DNA from: JALYTZ01 sp036559125
GTDB lineage: Bacteria; Vulcanimicrobiota; Vulcanimicrobiia; Vulcanimicrobiales; Vulcanimicrobiaceae
Reading direction: 5' to 3'
Assembly: GCA_036559125.1 (NCBI GenBank)
Contig: DATBTT010000011.1
Location: forward strand, 16,538-80,537
DNA: 64,000 nt
Shown here: positions 15,983-23,851 of the stretch, piece after piece
Layout: every line of letters begins with the position of its first letter
Numbering within the stretch: position 1 is the first letter of the stretch
Notes under the pieces: generated by a model
Database searches by the model: none
What the model saw: the letters and a program-made list of their open reading frames with translations, nothing else
Told to the model about the DNA's origin: nothing
Made by a program: the position numbers and the translations under genes

Positions 15983-16454
15983 AGTCGCGTTTATCGTGCT
16001 CTCGGACCGAGCCGCCGGCGGCGAACGTCCCGATGCGTGCATCCCGGTCATGCGAGAACGATTGGGCGAAGCCTTCGATATCGAAAGGGAAGTCGTGCTT
16101 GCCGACGATCCGAGCGCGTTGCAAGCCGAATTGATCGACCTGTGCGACCGCACCGCGGCACATTTGATCGTGACCAGCGGCGGGACCGGCCTGGGACCGC
16201 GCGATCGGACTCCGCAGGCGACGGCCGCGATTTTAGATTACGAAGTGCCGGGCATCGCCGAAGCTATTCGGGCGGCAAGCGTTCCGAAAATCAAAACCGC
16301 CATGCTCTCTCGCGCCATTGCCGGGGTGCGGCACCGGACGTTGATCATCAACTTACCGGGCAACCCGAGAGCGGTCGCGGAATCACTCGACGTGGTTTTC
16401 CCAACCCTCGCGCACGCGCTTGAGCTTCTCGCCGGCGAGCCGGCCGACGGCTGA
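15972..16454 (+). CDS. moaB: Molybdopterin adenylyltransferase MoaB/MogA
   Basis: This 160-residue protein of the MogA/MoaB family prepares molybdopterin for metal insertion by adenylylation. Signatures are FIVLSDRAAGGERPDACIP, the nucleotide-binding TSGGTGLGPRDRTPQA loop and INLPGNPRAVAESLD. The ATG at 15972 lies inside moaC (11-bp overlap), and a longer frame from 15915 would only add out-of-context residues. MoaC and MoaB side by side mark a partial cofactor operon; moaA, moaD and moaE are not in the window. Confidence 0.93.
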   Translation: MRHKVAFIVLSDRAAGGERPDACIPVMRERLGEAFDIEREVVLADDPSALQAELIDLCDRTAAHLIVTSGGTGLGPRDRTPQATAAILDYEVPGIAEAIRAASVPKIKTAMLSRAIAGVRHRTLIINLPGNPRAVAESLDVVFPTLAHALELLAGEPADG

Positions 16455-16455
16455 T

Positions 16456-17781
16456 ATGGATTTCGGCCAGGCGCAAAGCTACCTTATCGGGACGATCAAC
16501 GAAACGGTGTCCCGGCGGGAGCCATACAGGCTCGATCGCATGCGCGCGTTGCTGCGCGAACTGGGCGATCCGCAAGACCGCTATCCGACCGTTCACGTCG
16601 GCGGCACGAGCGGAAAAGGCTCGACGTCGACGATGATGGCGACCGTGTTGAGCGCGTCGGGAAAGCGCACCGGCTTGCATACCAAACCGCATCTGCGTTC
16701 GATGGTGGAACGCGCGCGCGTCGACGGCGCGAACGTTAGCGAATCGCGTTTTGCGGAGTTGCTCGAAGAAATGCTTCCCGCAATCGACCGCGCCGCCGCC
16801 GCGCATGGCCGTCCGTCCTATTACGAGACGTTGCTCGCGCTCGCGTTCCTGCATTTCTTCCGCGAACGGGTGGACGTGGCGGTGATCGAAGTCGGCATCG
16901 GCGGGAGGCTCGACGGAACGAACGTCATCGTGCCTAAGGTCTCGATCATTACCAACGTTGGGCTCGACCACACGGACGTGCTCGGCGACACCCTCGAAAA
17001 GATCGCTTCCGATAAGGTGGGTATCGCCAAGCCAGGCGTGCCGCTGATTTCGGCGGTTGAAGACCCCGGCGCGCGTAGGACGATCGAAGCCGGGTGCGCG
17101 CGCGCAGGCGCGCCTTTCCTCTCGGTCCTCGACACGGTACGCGTGGTCGAACACGCGACGGCGCAGGCGGGCCAGCGCTTTAGCGTGACGACGCCGAAGA
17201 CCACCTACGAGATCGCGCTGCCCGTGCTGGGCACGTTCCAGCAGGGCAATGCGGCAACCGCGATCCTCGCTCTCGAGCAGTTGCCGGAGGGACTGCGCCC
17301 CGATGCCGGCGCGATTGAGCGAGGCCTGGCGCAAGTCGCGCTGCCCGGTCGTATGGAATATTTTCCATCGCATCCACCCGTGATTTTCGACATCGCGCAC
17401 AATCCCGACAAGGCGGCGCATTTGGTCGCCTCCTTGCGATCGAAATATCCGGATCGGCGATTTTCGTTCGTGATCGCGGTCTCGGATTCGAAGGACGCGC
17501 ACGAGATTTTGCGCTCGTTCGTGGACCTGCCCGCGACGTTTATCTTCTCGTCGTTCGACACCGAAGGGCGTCGAGCGACCAAACCGCAGCGCCTGGCGAG
17601 CATCGCCGAGGATCTCGGCATTTGGGGGCGCGCGATTGCCGATCCGATCGAAGCGCTCGCGATCGCGCGCCGCAACGCGGCAAGCGACGAAGTCGTGGTC
17701 GTGACGGGATCAACCTTCGTCGTTTCGCAACTCCGCGAATGGTGGGTAGAGAACGTCGTTGCTCAAGCAACGGCACTCTAA
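16456..17781 (+). CDS. folC: Folylpolyglutamate / dihydrofolate synthase
   Basis: FolC ligates glutamate to dihydropteroate and to folates. The 441-residue protein has the Mur-ligase P-loop HVGGTSGKGSTSTMMA, the LDHTDVLGDTLEKIASDK block with the metal-binding residues, and the C-terminal ligase domain with FDIAHNPDKAAHLV. ATG 16456, one base after the moaB stop, gives the normal N-terminus DFGQAQSYL. It begins the folate run folC-folP-folB-folK. Bacterial enzymes with this layout often do both reactions; which ones here is not shown. Confidence 0.95.
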   Translation: MDFGQAQSYLIGTINETVSRREPYRLDRMRALLRELGDPQDRYPTVHVGGTSGKGSTSTMMATVLSASGKRTGLHTKPHLRSMVERARVDGANVSESRFAELLEEMLPAIDRAAAAHGRPSYYETLLALAFLHFFRERVDVAVIEVGIGGRLDGTNVIVPKVSIITNVGLDHTDVLGDTLEKIASDKVGIAKPGVPLISAVEDPGARRTIEAGCARAGAPFLSVLDTVRVVEHATAQAGQRFSVTTPKTTYEIALPVLGTFQQGNAATAILALEQLPEGLRPDAGAIERGLAQVALPGRMEYFPSHPPVIFDIAHNPDKAAHLVASLRSKYPDRRFSFVIAVSDSKDAHEILRSFVDLPATFIFSSFDTEGRRATKPQRLASIAEDLGIWGRAIADPIEALAIARRNAASDEVVVVTGSTFVVSQLREWWVENVVAQATAL

Positions 17782-17803
17782 GGGAGTGACGGCGCGCGGT
17801 GCC

Positions 17804-18631
17804 ATGCGCGTGCGCGGGCGCGAGTTTCGCTGGGGCGAGCGAACGTACGTCATGGGCATCGTCAACGTAACGCCGGATTCGTTCTCGGGCGACGGAGTTC
17901 TCGAAACCGACGCCGCATTAACGCGCGCCGTGATGCAGCACGAACTCTCGAGCGACATACTGGACGTCGGCGCAGAATCGACGCGGCCCGGGTATCGTAC
18001 CGTCGACGAAGCGACCGAATCCGAACGGCTGCTCCCCGTCGTGCGGGGAATACGCGAGCGCGTGCCCACCGCGGTGATCTCCGCGGATACCTATAAACCC
18101 GCGGTCTTTCGCGCGGCGCACGCGGCCGGCGCGGACATACTCAATTCGGTATGGGGAATGCCCGACGCGTTGCTGGACGTGGCGGCCTCGTGCGGCGTTC
18201 CGATCGTCGTCATGCATAATAAGGATGAAGCGCGCTACGATGGGGACGTCGTCGACGAAGTCCTCGCCTTTTTAGATGAGGCTGCTCGTAGGGCGACGCG
18301 CGCAGGCATCCCCGCCGAGAGCGTGATCCTCGATCCCGGCATCGGTTTTGGCAAGACCGCCGAGCACAACATCGCGGTCTTCCGCGCGCTCGATCGTCTC
18401 GTCGCGCTCGGCTTTCCTACGCTCGTTGGAACCTCGCGAAAATCGACGATCGGCAAACTCACCGGACGCGCCGCGCACGAACGCGCATTCGGAACTGCGG
18501 CGACCGTAGCGCTGAGCGTCGCTGCGGGAATCGACATCGTGCGCGTGCACGACGTCGCCGAGATGCGCGACGTCGTGAGCGTAAGCGACGCGCTCGAACG
18601 GGGATGGAGGCCGGCCGATTGGATCGGATAA
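17804..18631 (+). CDS. folP: Dihydropteroate synthase
   Basis: FolP joins p-aminobenzoate to the pterin diphosphate; it is the sulfonamide target. The TIM-barrel signatures are present: VMGIVNVTPDSFSGDG, DILDVGAESTRPGY, SADTYKPAVFRAAHAAGA, DPGIGFGKTAEHN and GTSRKSTIGKL. The usual SDGG is SGDG here. From ATG 17804 the protein is 275 residues. An earlier in-frame TTG at 17759 would overlap folC by 23 bp and GTG 17786 directly follows AAGGGA, so the start is not certain. It overlaps folB by 28 bp. Confidence 0.94.
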   Translation: MRVRGREFRWGERTYVMGIVNVTPDSFSGDGVLETDAALTRAVMQHELSSDILDVGAESTRPGYRTVDEATESERLLPVVRGIRERVPTAVISADTYKPAVFRAAHAAGADILNSVWGMPDALLDVAASCGVPIVVMHNKDEARYDGDVVDEVLAFLDEAARRATRAGIPAESVILDPGIGFGKTAEHNIAVFRALDRLVALGFPTLVGTSRKSTIGKLTGRAAHERAFGTAATVALSVAAGIDIVRVHDVAEMRDVVSVSDALERGWRPADWIG

Positions 18632-18975
18632 GCCTGCGCGGAATGCGCGTCTACGGCCGGCATGGAGCCAATCCCGGCGAGCGCGAAGGCGACCAGCCGT
18701 TCGACATCGATCTCGTGCTCGATATCGACCTGCGCCCGGCCGAGAGGAGCGACGAGCTGGCCGATACGCTGAACTATGACGCCTTGCATCAAACGCTGGC
18801 CGGCGTGGTCCGGGCGACGTCATATGCGTTGCTCGAACGATTGGCCGGTGAATTGCTGGACGAAGTATTTCGCGATCCGCGCGTAGCGGCGGCCGAGTTA
18901 ACCATAGGCAAACCCGGCTTGCTCGACGGCGCGACTCCGGCAATCACGCTGCGCCGCCAAAACCCGCGTCACTAG
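18604..18975 (+). CDS. folB: Dihydroneopterin aldolase
   Basis: FolB cleaves dihydroneopterin in folate synthesis. The 123 residues show the family pattern: ISLRGMRVYGRHGANPGER at the N-terminus, DIDLVLDIDLRPAERSD, LNYDALHQ and LERLAGELLDEVF, ending with a KPG motif that includes the catalytic lysine. The ATG at 18604 lies within the end of folP; a TTG at 18619 is an alternative. folK starts 3 bp after the stop. Confidence 0.93.
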   Translation: MEAGRLDRISLRGMRVYGRHGANPGEREGDQPFDIDLVLDIDLRPAERSDELADTLNYDALHQTLAGVVRATSYALLERLAGELLDEVFRDPRVAAAELTIGKPGLLDGATPAITLRRQNPRH

Positions 18976-18978
18976 TTT

Positions 18979-19911
18979 ATGGCGCGCGCATCGATTGGTT
19001 TGGGCGGAAATCTCGGCAACGTTCCGGTGGCCTTGCGCGCGGCCGTACGGGCGATCGGCCGGGACGTCGGCGAGGTAGTCGCGGTTTCGCGCCTTTATTG
19101 CAGCCTTCCGTGGGGGGAGCCCGAGCAGCCGGAGTATCTCAATGCAGTCGCCTTGGTCGACACGTCGCTCGAACCGCGTCGGTTACTCGAGGCGCTGCAA
19201 ACCATCGAGAAGCGGCTGGGGCGCGTGCCTTCCTATCGCTGGGGTCCGCGCGGGATCGATCTCGATATTCTGACGTACGACGAGCGGCGCGTTGCCGAGC
19301 CGGGGCTGGATATCCCTCATCCGCGGCTCCTAGAGCGAGCCTTCGCCTTGGCGCCGCTAGCCGAAGTCGACCCGCGCTATAGCCGGGCCTACGAAGCACT
19401 GGCCTCGGGCGAGCGTGACGCGGTGCGTCTTGCGGGGCCCGTTGTTCCCTGGGGCGAAACGCAGTGGCTCATGTCCGACGTTCACCAGGACCCAGCCGGG
19501 GCCGAATCGTCCCTTGCGGCGCGCGTTCGTGCGCTCGCGCAGGCCTTCGTCCAGACCGATCTGGTCCGCTTGCGCATTGAAGACCCCAATGAGGACGCAG
19601 TCGAATTTCGCAAGTCGGTGCCTTTCGCGACGCCGGCTACCGCCGCGAGCGAAGTTGCCCGCGATTCCGCATCGGCCCCGGCCAATCTGGAGCCCATAAA
19701 ATCCGACCTCGTCGGCATCGTTCGCTTCAGCCGGACGGCTCCCGCCGAGGGCGAGATTCTCGCTGAAGATCGCGAACTGGCCTATGTCGAAGCGCTCGGT
19801 ATTCGCAATCCGGTGCGCTCGCTTGGAGCGGGACGGCTGGCGACGATCAGGGTTCGCGACGGACAGCCGGTAGAGTACGGACAAGTGCTCTTTGAGATAG
19901 ATCGGGGCTAG
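18979..19911 (+). CDS. folK: FolK (HPPK) fused in frame to an AccB-like domain lacking the biotinyl lysine
   Basis: Residues 1 to about 160 are 6-hydroxymethyl-7,8-dihydropterin pyrophosphokinase: SIGLGGNLGNVPVALRAA, RRLLEALQTIEKRLGR, WGPRGIDLDILTYD and IPHPRLLERAFALAPLAE. The frame continues without a stop into a full AccB-like region. It has a helix LAARVRALAQAFVQTDLVRL like the AccB N-terminus, an Ala/Pro linker, then a biotinyl domain (GIVRFSRTAPAEGEILAED and IRVRDGQPVEYGQVLFEID). In AccB the modified lysine sits in EAMKLMNEI; here the same place reads EALGIRNPV, with glycine 274 for lysine, 36 residues from the C-terminus. The next gene is accC. An internal ATG at 19471 could also start the AccB part alone. 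It is 310 residues, twice a normal FolK. Confidence 0.85.
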   Translation: MARASIGLGGNLGNVPVALRAAVRAIGRDVGEVVAVSRLYCSLPWGEPEQPEYLNAVALVDTSLEPRRLLEALQTIEKRLGRVPSYRWGPRGIDLDILTYDERRVAEPGLDIPHPRLLERAFALAPLAEVDPRYSRAYEALASGERDAVRLAGPVVPWGETQWLMSDVHQDPAGAESSLAARVRALAQAFVQTDLVRLRIEDPNEDAVEFRKSVPFATPATAASEVARDSASAPANLEPIKSDLVGIVRFSRTAPAEGEILAEDRELAYVEALGIRNPVRSLGAGRLATIRVRDGQPVEYGQVLFEIDRG

Positions 19912-19914
19912 ACC

Positions 19915-21267
19915 ATTTTTAAGAAAGTGCTTATTGCAAACCGTGGTGAAATCGCTCTGCGCATCAATCGCGCGTGTCGCGAACTCGGCGTGCAAACCGT
20001 CGCGATCTTCTCCGAAGCGGATCGCAATTCACTGCACGTTCGCCATGCAGACGAAGCCTTTTGCGTGGGACCCGGCCCCGTCGCGCGTTCGTACTTGAAC
20101 ATTCCGAACATTATTTCGACCGCGCTTATCACGGGATGCGACGCGCTTCATCCTGGCTACGGTTTCCTTGCCGAAAACGCTCGCTTCGCCGAAATCTGTG
20201 CCGATCACGGCATCGCATTTATCGGCCCCAGACCCAGCGTCATAGCGGCCATGGGCGACAAGGCCACCGCCAAACGCGTCATGCAAGAAGCCGGTGTCGC
20301 GACGACGCCGGGCACCGGCATTCTGAATTCGGTCGATGAGGCTCGCGCGGCTGCCGAGGGCGTCGGGTATCCGGTCTTGCTCAAAGCGACCGCCGGCGGC
20401 GGCGGGAAAGGCATGCGCGTCGTTCACGCCCCCGACGAGCTGGAACGAGCATTTACCGGCGCGACGGCCGAAGCCGAAGCGAGCTTCAAAGACGGCCGCG
20501 TGTATATGGAAAAGCTCATCCTCAAACCGCGGCACGTCGAGGTGCAAGTCTTAGGCGACGGCTTTGGAAACATCGTTCACCTGGGCGAGCGCGATTGCTC
20601 CGTGCAAAAGCCGTCACATCAAAAACTTATCGAAGAAGCGCCGGCGCCGAACCTTCCGCGAAAAGTTCGCGAAGCGCTTCACGAGATGGCGGTGCGCGCG
20701 TGCAAGCACGTCGGCTACAGCAACGCCGGGACGCTCGAGTTCCTGGTGAGCGGCGAACGCGTGTACTTCATGGAGATGAATACGCGCATTCAAGTCGAGC
20801 ATCCGGTAACGGAGATGGTGTATAACATCGACTTGGTCAAAGAGCAGATCCGCGTCGCCGCAGGCGAGCCGCTCGGCTACACGCAGGCGGACCTGCGTCC
20901 CGTCGGACACGCCATAGAGTGCCGTATCAACGCCGAGGACGCGCGCAATAATTTCGCTCCGGCCGCGGGTACGCTTACGGCGGTCGTGTTTCCGGGCGGA
21001 CCGGGCGTCCGTGTCGACACGCACGTCTTTTCGGGAGCGACGGTGCCACCCTTCTACGATTCGATGCTCGCCAAGATCGTCGCGTCGGGCGACACGCGGG
21101 AAGCCGCGATCGCGCGCATGGAACGCGCGCTGCGCGAAACGGTCGTCGATGGCGTCAAAACGACGATCGACCAGTGTCTGGAAATATTAGCGACGGAGCG
21201 CTTCCGTAGCGGCCGTTACGATATCGACTTCCTGCCTGGGTTGCTGCAATCAGCGGCCGTCGCATAG
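19915..21267 (+). CDS. accC: Acetyl-CoA carboxylase, biotin carboxylase subunit
   Basis: AccC carboxylates biotin on its carrier protein in the first step of fatty acid synthesis. The ATP-grasp enzyme is complete: LIANRGEIALRINRACRELG, HPGYGFLAENARFAE, KATAGGGGKGMRVV, EMNTRIQVEHPVTEM and RINAEDARNNFAP. AccC proteins normally begin M-F-K-K-V-L-I-A-N-R-G. Here the bases before GTG 19927 read ATT TTT AAG AAA in frame, so an ATT start at 19915 restores exactly that N-terminus (450 residues), with GGGG about 7 nt upstream. GTG 19927 has no ribosome site and would remove the first strand residues. The gene is 3 bp after the FolK-AccB fusion. Confidence 0.93.
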   Translation: MFKKVLIANRGEIALRINRACRELGVQTVAIFSEADRNSLHVRHADEAFCVGPGPVARSYLNIPNIISTALITGCDALHPGYGFLAENARFAEICADHGIAFIGPRPSVIAAMGDKATAKRVMQEAGVATTPGTGILNSVDEARAAAEGVGYPVLLKATAGGGGKGMRVVHAPDELERAFTGATAEAEASFKDGRVYMEKLILKPRHVEVQVLGDGFGNIVHLGERDCSVQKPSHQKLIEEAPAPNLPRKVREALHEMAVRACKHVGYSNAGTLEFLVSGERVYFMEMNTRIQVEHPVTEMVYNIDLVKEQIRVAAGEPLGYTQADLRPVGHAIECRINAEDARNNFAPAAGTLTAVVFPGGPGVRVDTHVFSGATVPPFYDSMLAKIVASGDTREAAIARMERALRETVVDGVKTTIDQCLEILATERFRSGRYDIDFLPGLLQSAAVA

Positions 21268-21277
21268 CGTTTAGATA

Positions 21278-21685
21278 ATGCCGTCACGTCGAATGGCCCG
21301 CGAGCTCGCGCTCCAAGCCCTGTTTTCCGTCGAAGTCGGTCATCGCGAGACCGGCGAAGTGCTCGATGAATACCTCTCGCATTACGGCGAGAGCGAACAC
21401 CGCATGTTCGTGAAGGACCTCGTCTTAGGCACGATCGAGCACGCCGAAGATAGCGACGCGGCGATTTCTCCGTTACTCGAAGGCTGGACGATCGAACGTT
21501 TGCCCACAATCGATCGTTTGGTTTTGCGTATGGCTACCTTCGAACTGCGCTATCATCCGCAGACGCCGCGGCCCGTCGTAATCAACGAGGCCGTCGAGCT
21601 CGCGAAGAAGTTTTCGACCGAGGATTCGGGACGTTTCGTGAACGGCGTGCTCGCCGCGGTCAGCAAGCAGTATGCCCGGGCGTAA
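21278..21685 (+). CDS. nusB: Transcription antitermination factor NusB
   Basis: NusB binds boxA RNA with S10 in rRNA antitermination. The 135-residue helical protein shows RRMARELALQALFSVEV at the N-terminus, EGWTIERLPTIDRLVLRMA in the middle and NEAVELAKKFSTEDSGRFVN at the C-terminus, all typical. It begins 11 bp after accC and overlaps the PBP1A gene by 14 bp. Confidence 0.95.
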   Translation: MPSRRMARELALQALFSVEVGHRETGEVLDEYLSHYGESEHRMFVKDLVLGTIEHAEDSDAAISPLLEGWTIERLPTIDRLVLRMATFELRYHPQTPRPVVINEAVELAKKFSTEDSGRFVNGVLAAVSKQYARA

Positions 21686-23849
21686 GGGCCGCAAGCGCTC
21701 TCCGGGTATGCGGGTCTTGCGGGTCGTTCTCGTCGGCGTCTTTTTGATCGTACTGTTCGCCGCCGGAACGGTCGCGGGCATGGTCGCGGCGTACTCGCGC
21801 AATCTTCCCGACATCAGCCGCATGGCCGATTACCAACCGGCTCGCTCCACGCGAATCTACGCGCGCGATGGTACGCAGCTTGCATCGCTCTACAAAGAAA
21901 ACCGCATATGGGTTCCCATTAGTAAGATCCCGCGTACCGTGCGCAATGCGTTCATTGCGAACGAAGATCACAATTTCTACTATCATCACGGAGTAGACTT
22001 CGGCGGCATCGTTCGTGCCGCGATCGCCGACGCGATGCACAAACGCTTCCAACAGGGCGCCTCGACGATAACGCAGCAACTCGCGCGCGGCTTATTTCTG
22101 ACCGATCGCCAAACCATCGCTCGCAAAGTCCAAGAGGCGTTGCTCGCCATGGAAATCGAGCGGTATTATACGAAGGACGAAATCCTCGAGCGATACCTCA
22201 ATCTAATTTATCTGGGCTCGGGCGCCTACGGCGTCGACGCGGCGGCGCACACCTATTTCGGGCGCGGCGTTTCCTCGCTCACACTTGGACAATCGGCCTT
22301 GCTCGCCGGCCTGGTTGCAGCACCGTCGGATTATTCGCCGTACGTCAACCTTAAGCTCGCTCGCGAACGTCAGCGCCACGTGCTCGATCGCATGGCCGAG
22401 AGCGGTTATATTTCGCGAGCGCAGGCCGACGCCGCCTACGACGCTCCGCTGGCGCTGTCCGGCGAACGCGCCCGCGGCTTGCAAGGCTATAACGATCCGT
22501 ACTTCACGACGTTCGCGGTTTCGCAGTTGGAGAAGACGTTCGGGAAACAAGCCACCTATGAAGGCGGTTTGCAAGTCTACACGACCGTCGATCCGAAGCT
22601 CGAAAAACTTGCGCAAGAAGCCGTGGATTGGGGCATCGAACAGTCCAAACGCGAGGGAATCGGCGCGCACGAGGCGGCACTCGTCGCGCTGCGTCCGTCG
22701 ACCGGCGAAATCGTGGCCATGATCGGCGGCACGCATTTCTCGCTCACGAACCAATTCAATCGCGCATGGCAGGCGCACCGTCAACCGGGTTCGTCCTTCA
22801 AGGCGTATGTCTATACGGCGGCCATTGACAGCGGCATGCCGGCCTCGACGATCCTCGACGATTCGCCGGTGAGCTATCCGATGGGGGACGGCACGACGTG
22901 GTCGCCGATGGACGACGACAATCGTTTTTACGGACCGATGACGCTCCGGTACGCCCTCGCGCAGAGCCGGAACGTCGTGGCGATCAAACTGCTGCAACAA
23001 GTCGGCGTCGATCGCGTAATCGAGTACGCGAAACGCATGGGCATCAAGTCGCCATTGGAAGCGAACCTTTCGCTCGCGCTGGGAACATCCGTCGTCACGC
23101 CGCTCGATCAAGCCAGCGGGTATCAAACGCTCGCGGATCAAGGCATTCACATCGATCCTTCGCCTTTTAGAGTGGTCAAGGATTCGCTCGGCAACGTCGT
23201 GTTGGACAATGAGTATCCGCAACAGACCGAAGTGGTGAGCGCCGGTACGGCGTACATCATGGACACGATGCTCGAAGACGTGATCAACCACGGAACCGGT
23301 TACCCGAACGCAATCATCGGCCGTCCCGCAGCCGGAAAGACGGGAACGACGACCGATTTCCGGGACGCCTGGTTCGTCGGCTACACGCCCGATTTGGTTA
23401 CCGCGGTGTGGGTCGGTAACGACGATTATTCGCGCATGTCCGAATCGTACGGGGGAAACATTCCGGCGCGCATTTGGGCGCGATTCATGAAGGGCGCGCT
23501 CGTGGGCGTTGCCAAACACGATTTCGTATTTCCGGGCGGCGAAGTGAAGAAGGTCGCGAGTTGCCGGGGCGGCATGGGCGCCTACGAGTACTATCTCATC
23601 GGGACCGAACCGCTAACCGCATGCGGCGCCCCGCAATCGCCGCCACCGAACTTCGTTCCGGGCGAAACCACGACCGTGCAAGTCGATCCGTCGCAACAAC
23701 CGCTGCCGACGCTGGCTCCCGAACCGCCTCAAACGCCGTTGCCCGCCGAGGCGACGCAACCGCCGAACACGGTGGGCGACGGCACGAATTACGTGCCGCT
23801 CGACTCGCCCGCGCCCACCGCTACGAATACACCGCGGCGCAGGCGCTGA
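21672..23849 (+). CDS. mrcA: Class A penicillin-binding protein (PBP1A-like)
   Basis: This bifunctional enzyme polymerises and cross-links peptidoglycan. A membrane helix near residues 15-40 is followed by the GT51 glycosyltransferase domain (IANEDHNFYYHHGVDFGGI with the catalytic glutamate, QGASTITQQLARGLFLT, KVQEALLAMEIERYYTKDE). The transpeptidase domain has QPGSSFKAYVY (SXXK), an SRN motif and AGKTGTTTDFRDAWFVGY (KTG). The C-terminal about 60 residues are a Pro/Thr-rich tail. The 725 residues are normal for the class. Its start overlaps nusB. Confidence 0.95.
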   Translation: MPGRKGRKRSPGMRVLRVVLVGVFLIVLFAAGTVAGMVAAYSRNLPDISRMADYQPARSTRIYARDGTQLASLYKENRIWVPISKIPRTVRNAFIANEDHNFYYHHGVDFGGIVRAAIADAMHKRFQQGASTITQQLARGLFLTDRQTIARKVQEALLAMEIERYYTKDEILERYLNLIYLGSGAYGVDAAAHTYFGRGVSSLTLGQSALLAGLVAAPSDYSPYVNLKLARERQRHVLDRMAESGYISRAQADAAYDAPLALSGERARGLQGYNDPYFTTFAVSQLEKTFGKQATYEGGLQVYTTVDPKLEKLAQEAVDWGIEQSKREGIGAHEAALVALRPSTGEIVAMIGGTHFSLTNQFNRAWQAHRQPGSSFKAYVYTAAIDSGMPASTILDDSPVSYPMGDGTTWSPMDDDNRFYGPMTLRYALAQSRNVVAIKLLQQVGVDRVIEYAKRMGIKSPLEANLSLALGTSVVTPLDQASGYQTLADQGIHIDPSPFRVVKDSLGNVVLDNEYPQQTEVVSAGTAYIMDTMLEDVINHGTGYPNAIIGRPAAGKTGTTTDFRDAWFVGYTPDLVTAVWVGNDDYSRMSESYGGNIPARIWARFMKGALVGVAKHDFVFPGGEVKKVASCRGGMGAYEYYLIGTEPLTACGAPQSPPPNFVPGETTTVQVDPSQQPLPTLAPEPPQTPLPAEATQPPNTVGDGTNYVPLDSPAPTATNTPRRRR

Positions 23850-23851
23850 CT

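Noticed and set aside
22203..23519. A 438-codon minus-strand open frame opposite the PBP gene
   Set aside because: GC-rich coding sequence leaves long open frames on the other strand; the plus strand carries a complete PBP1A with all motifs.
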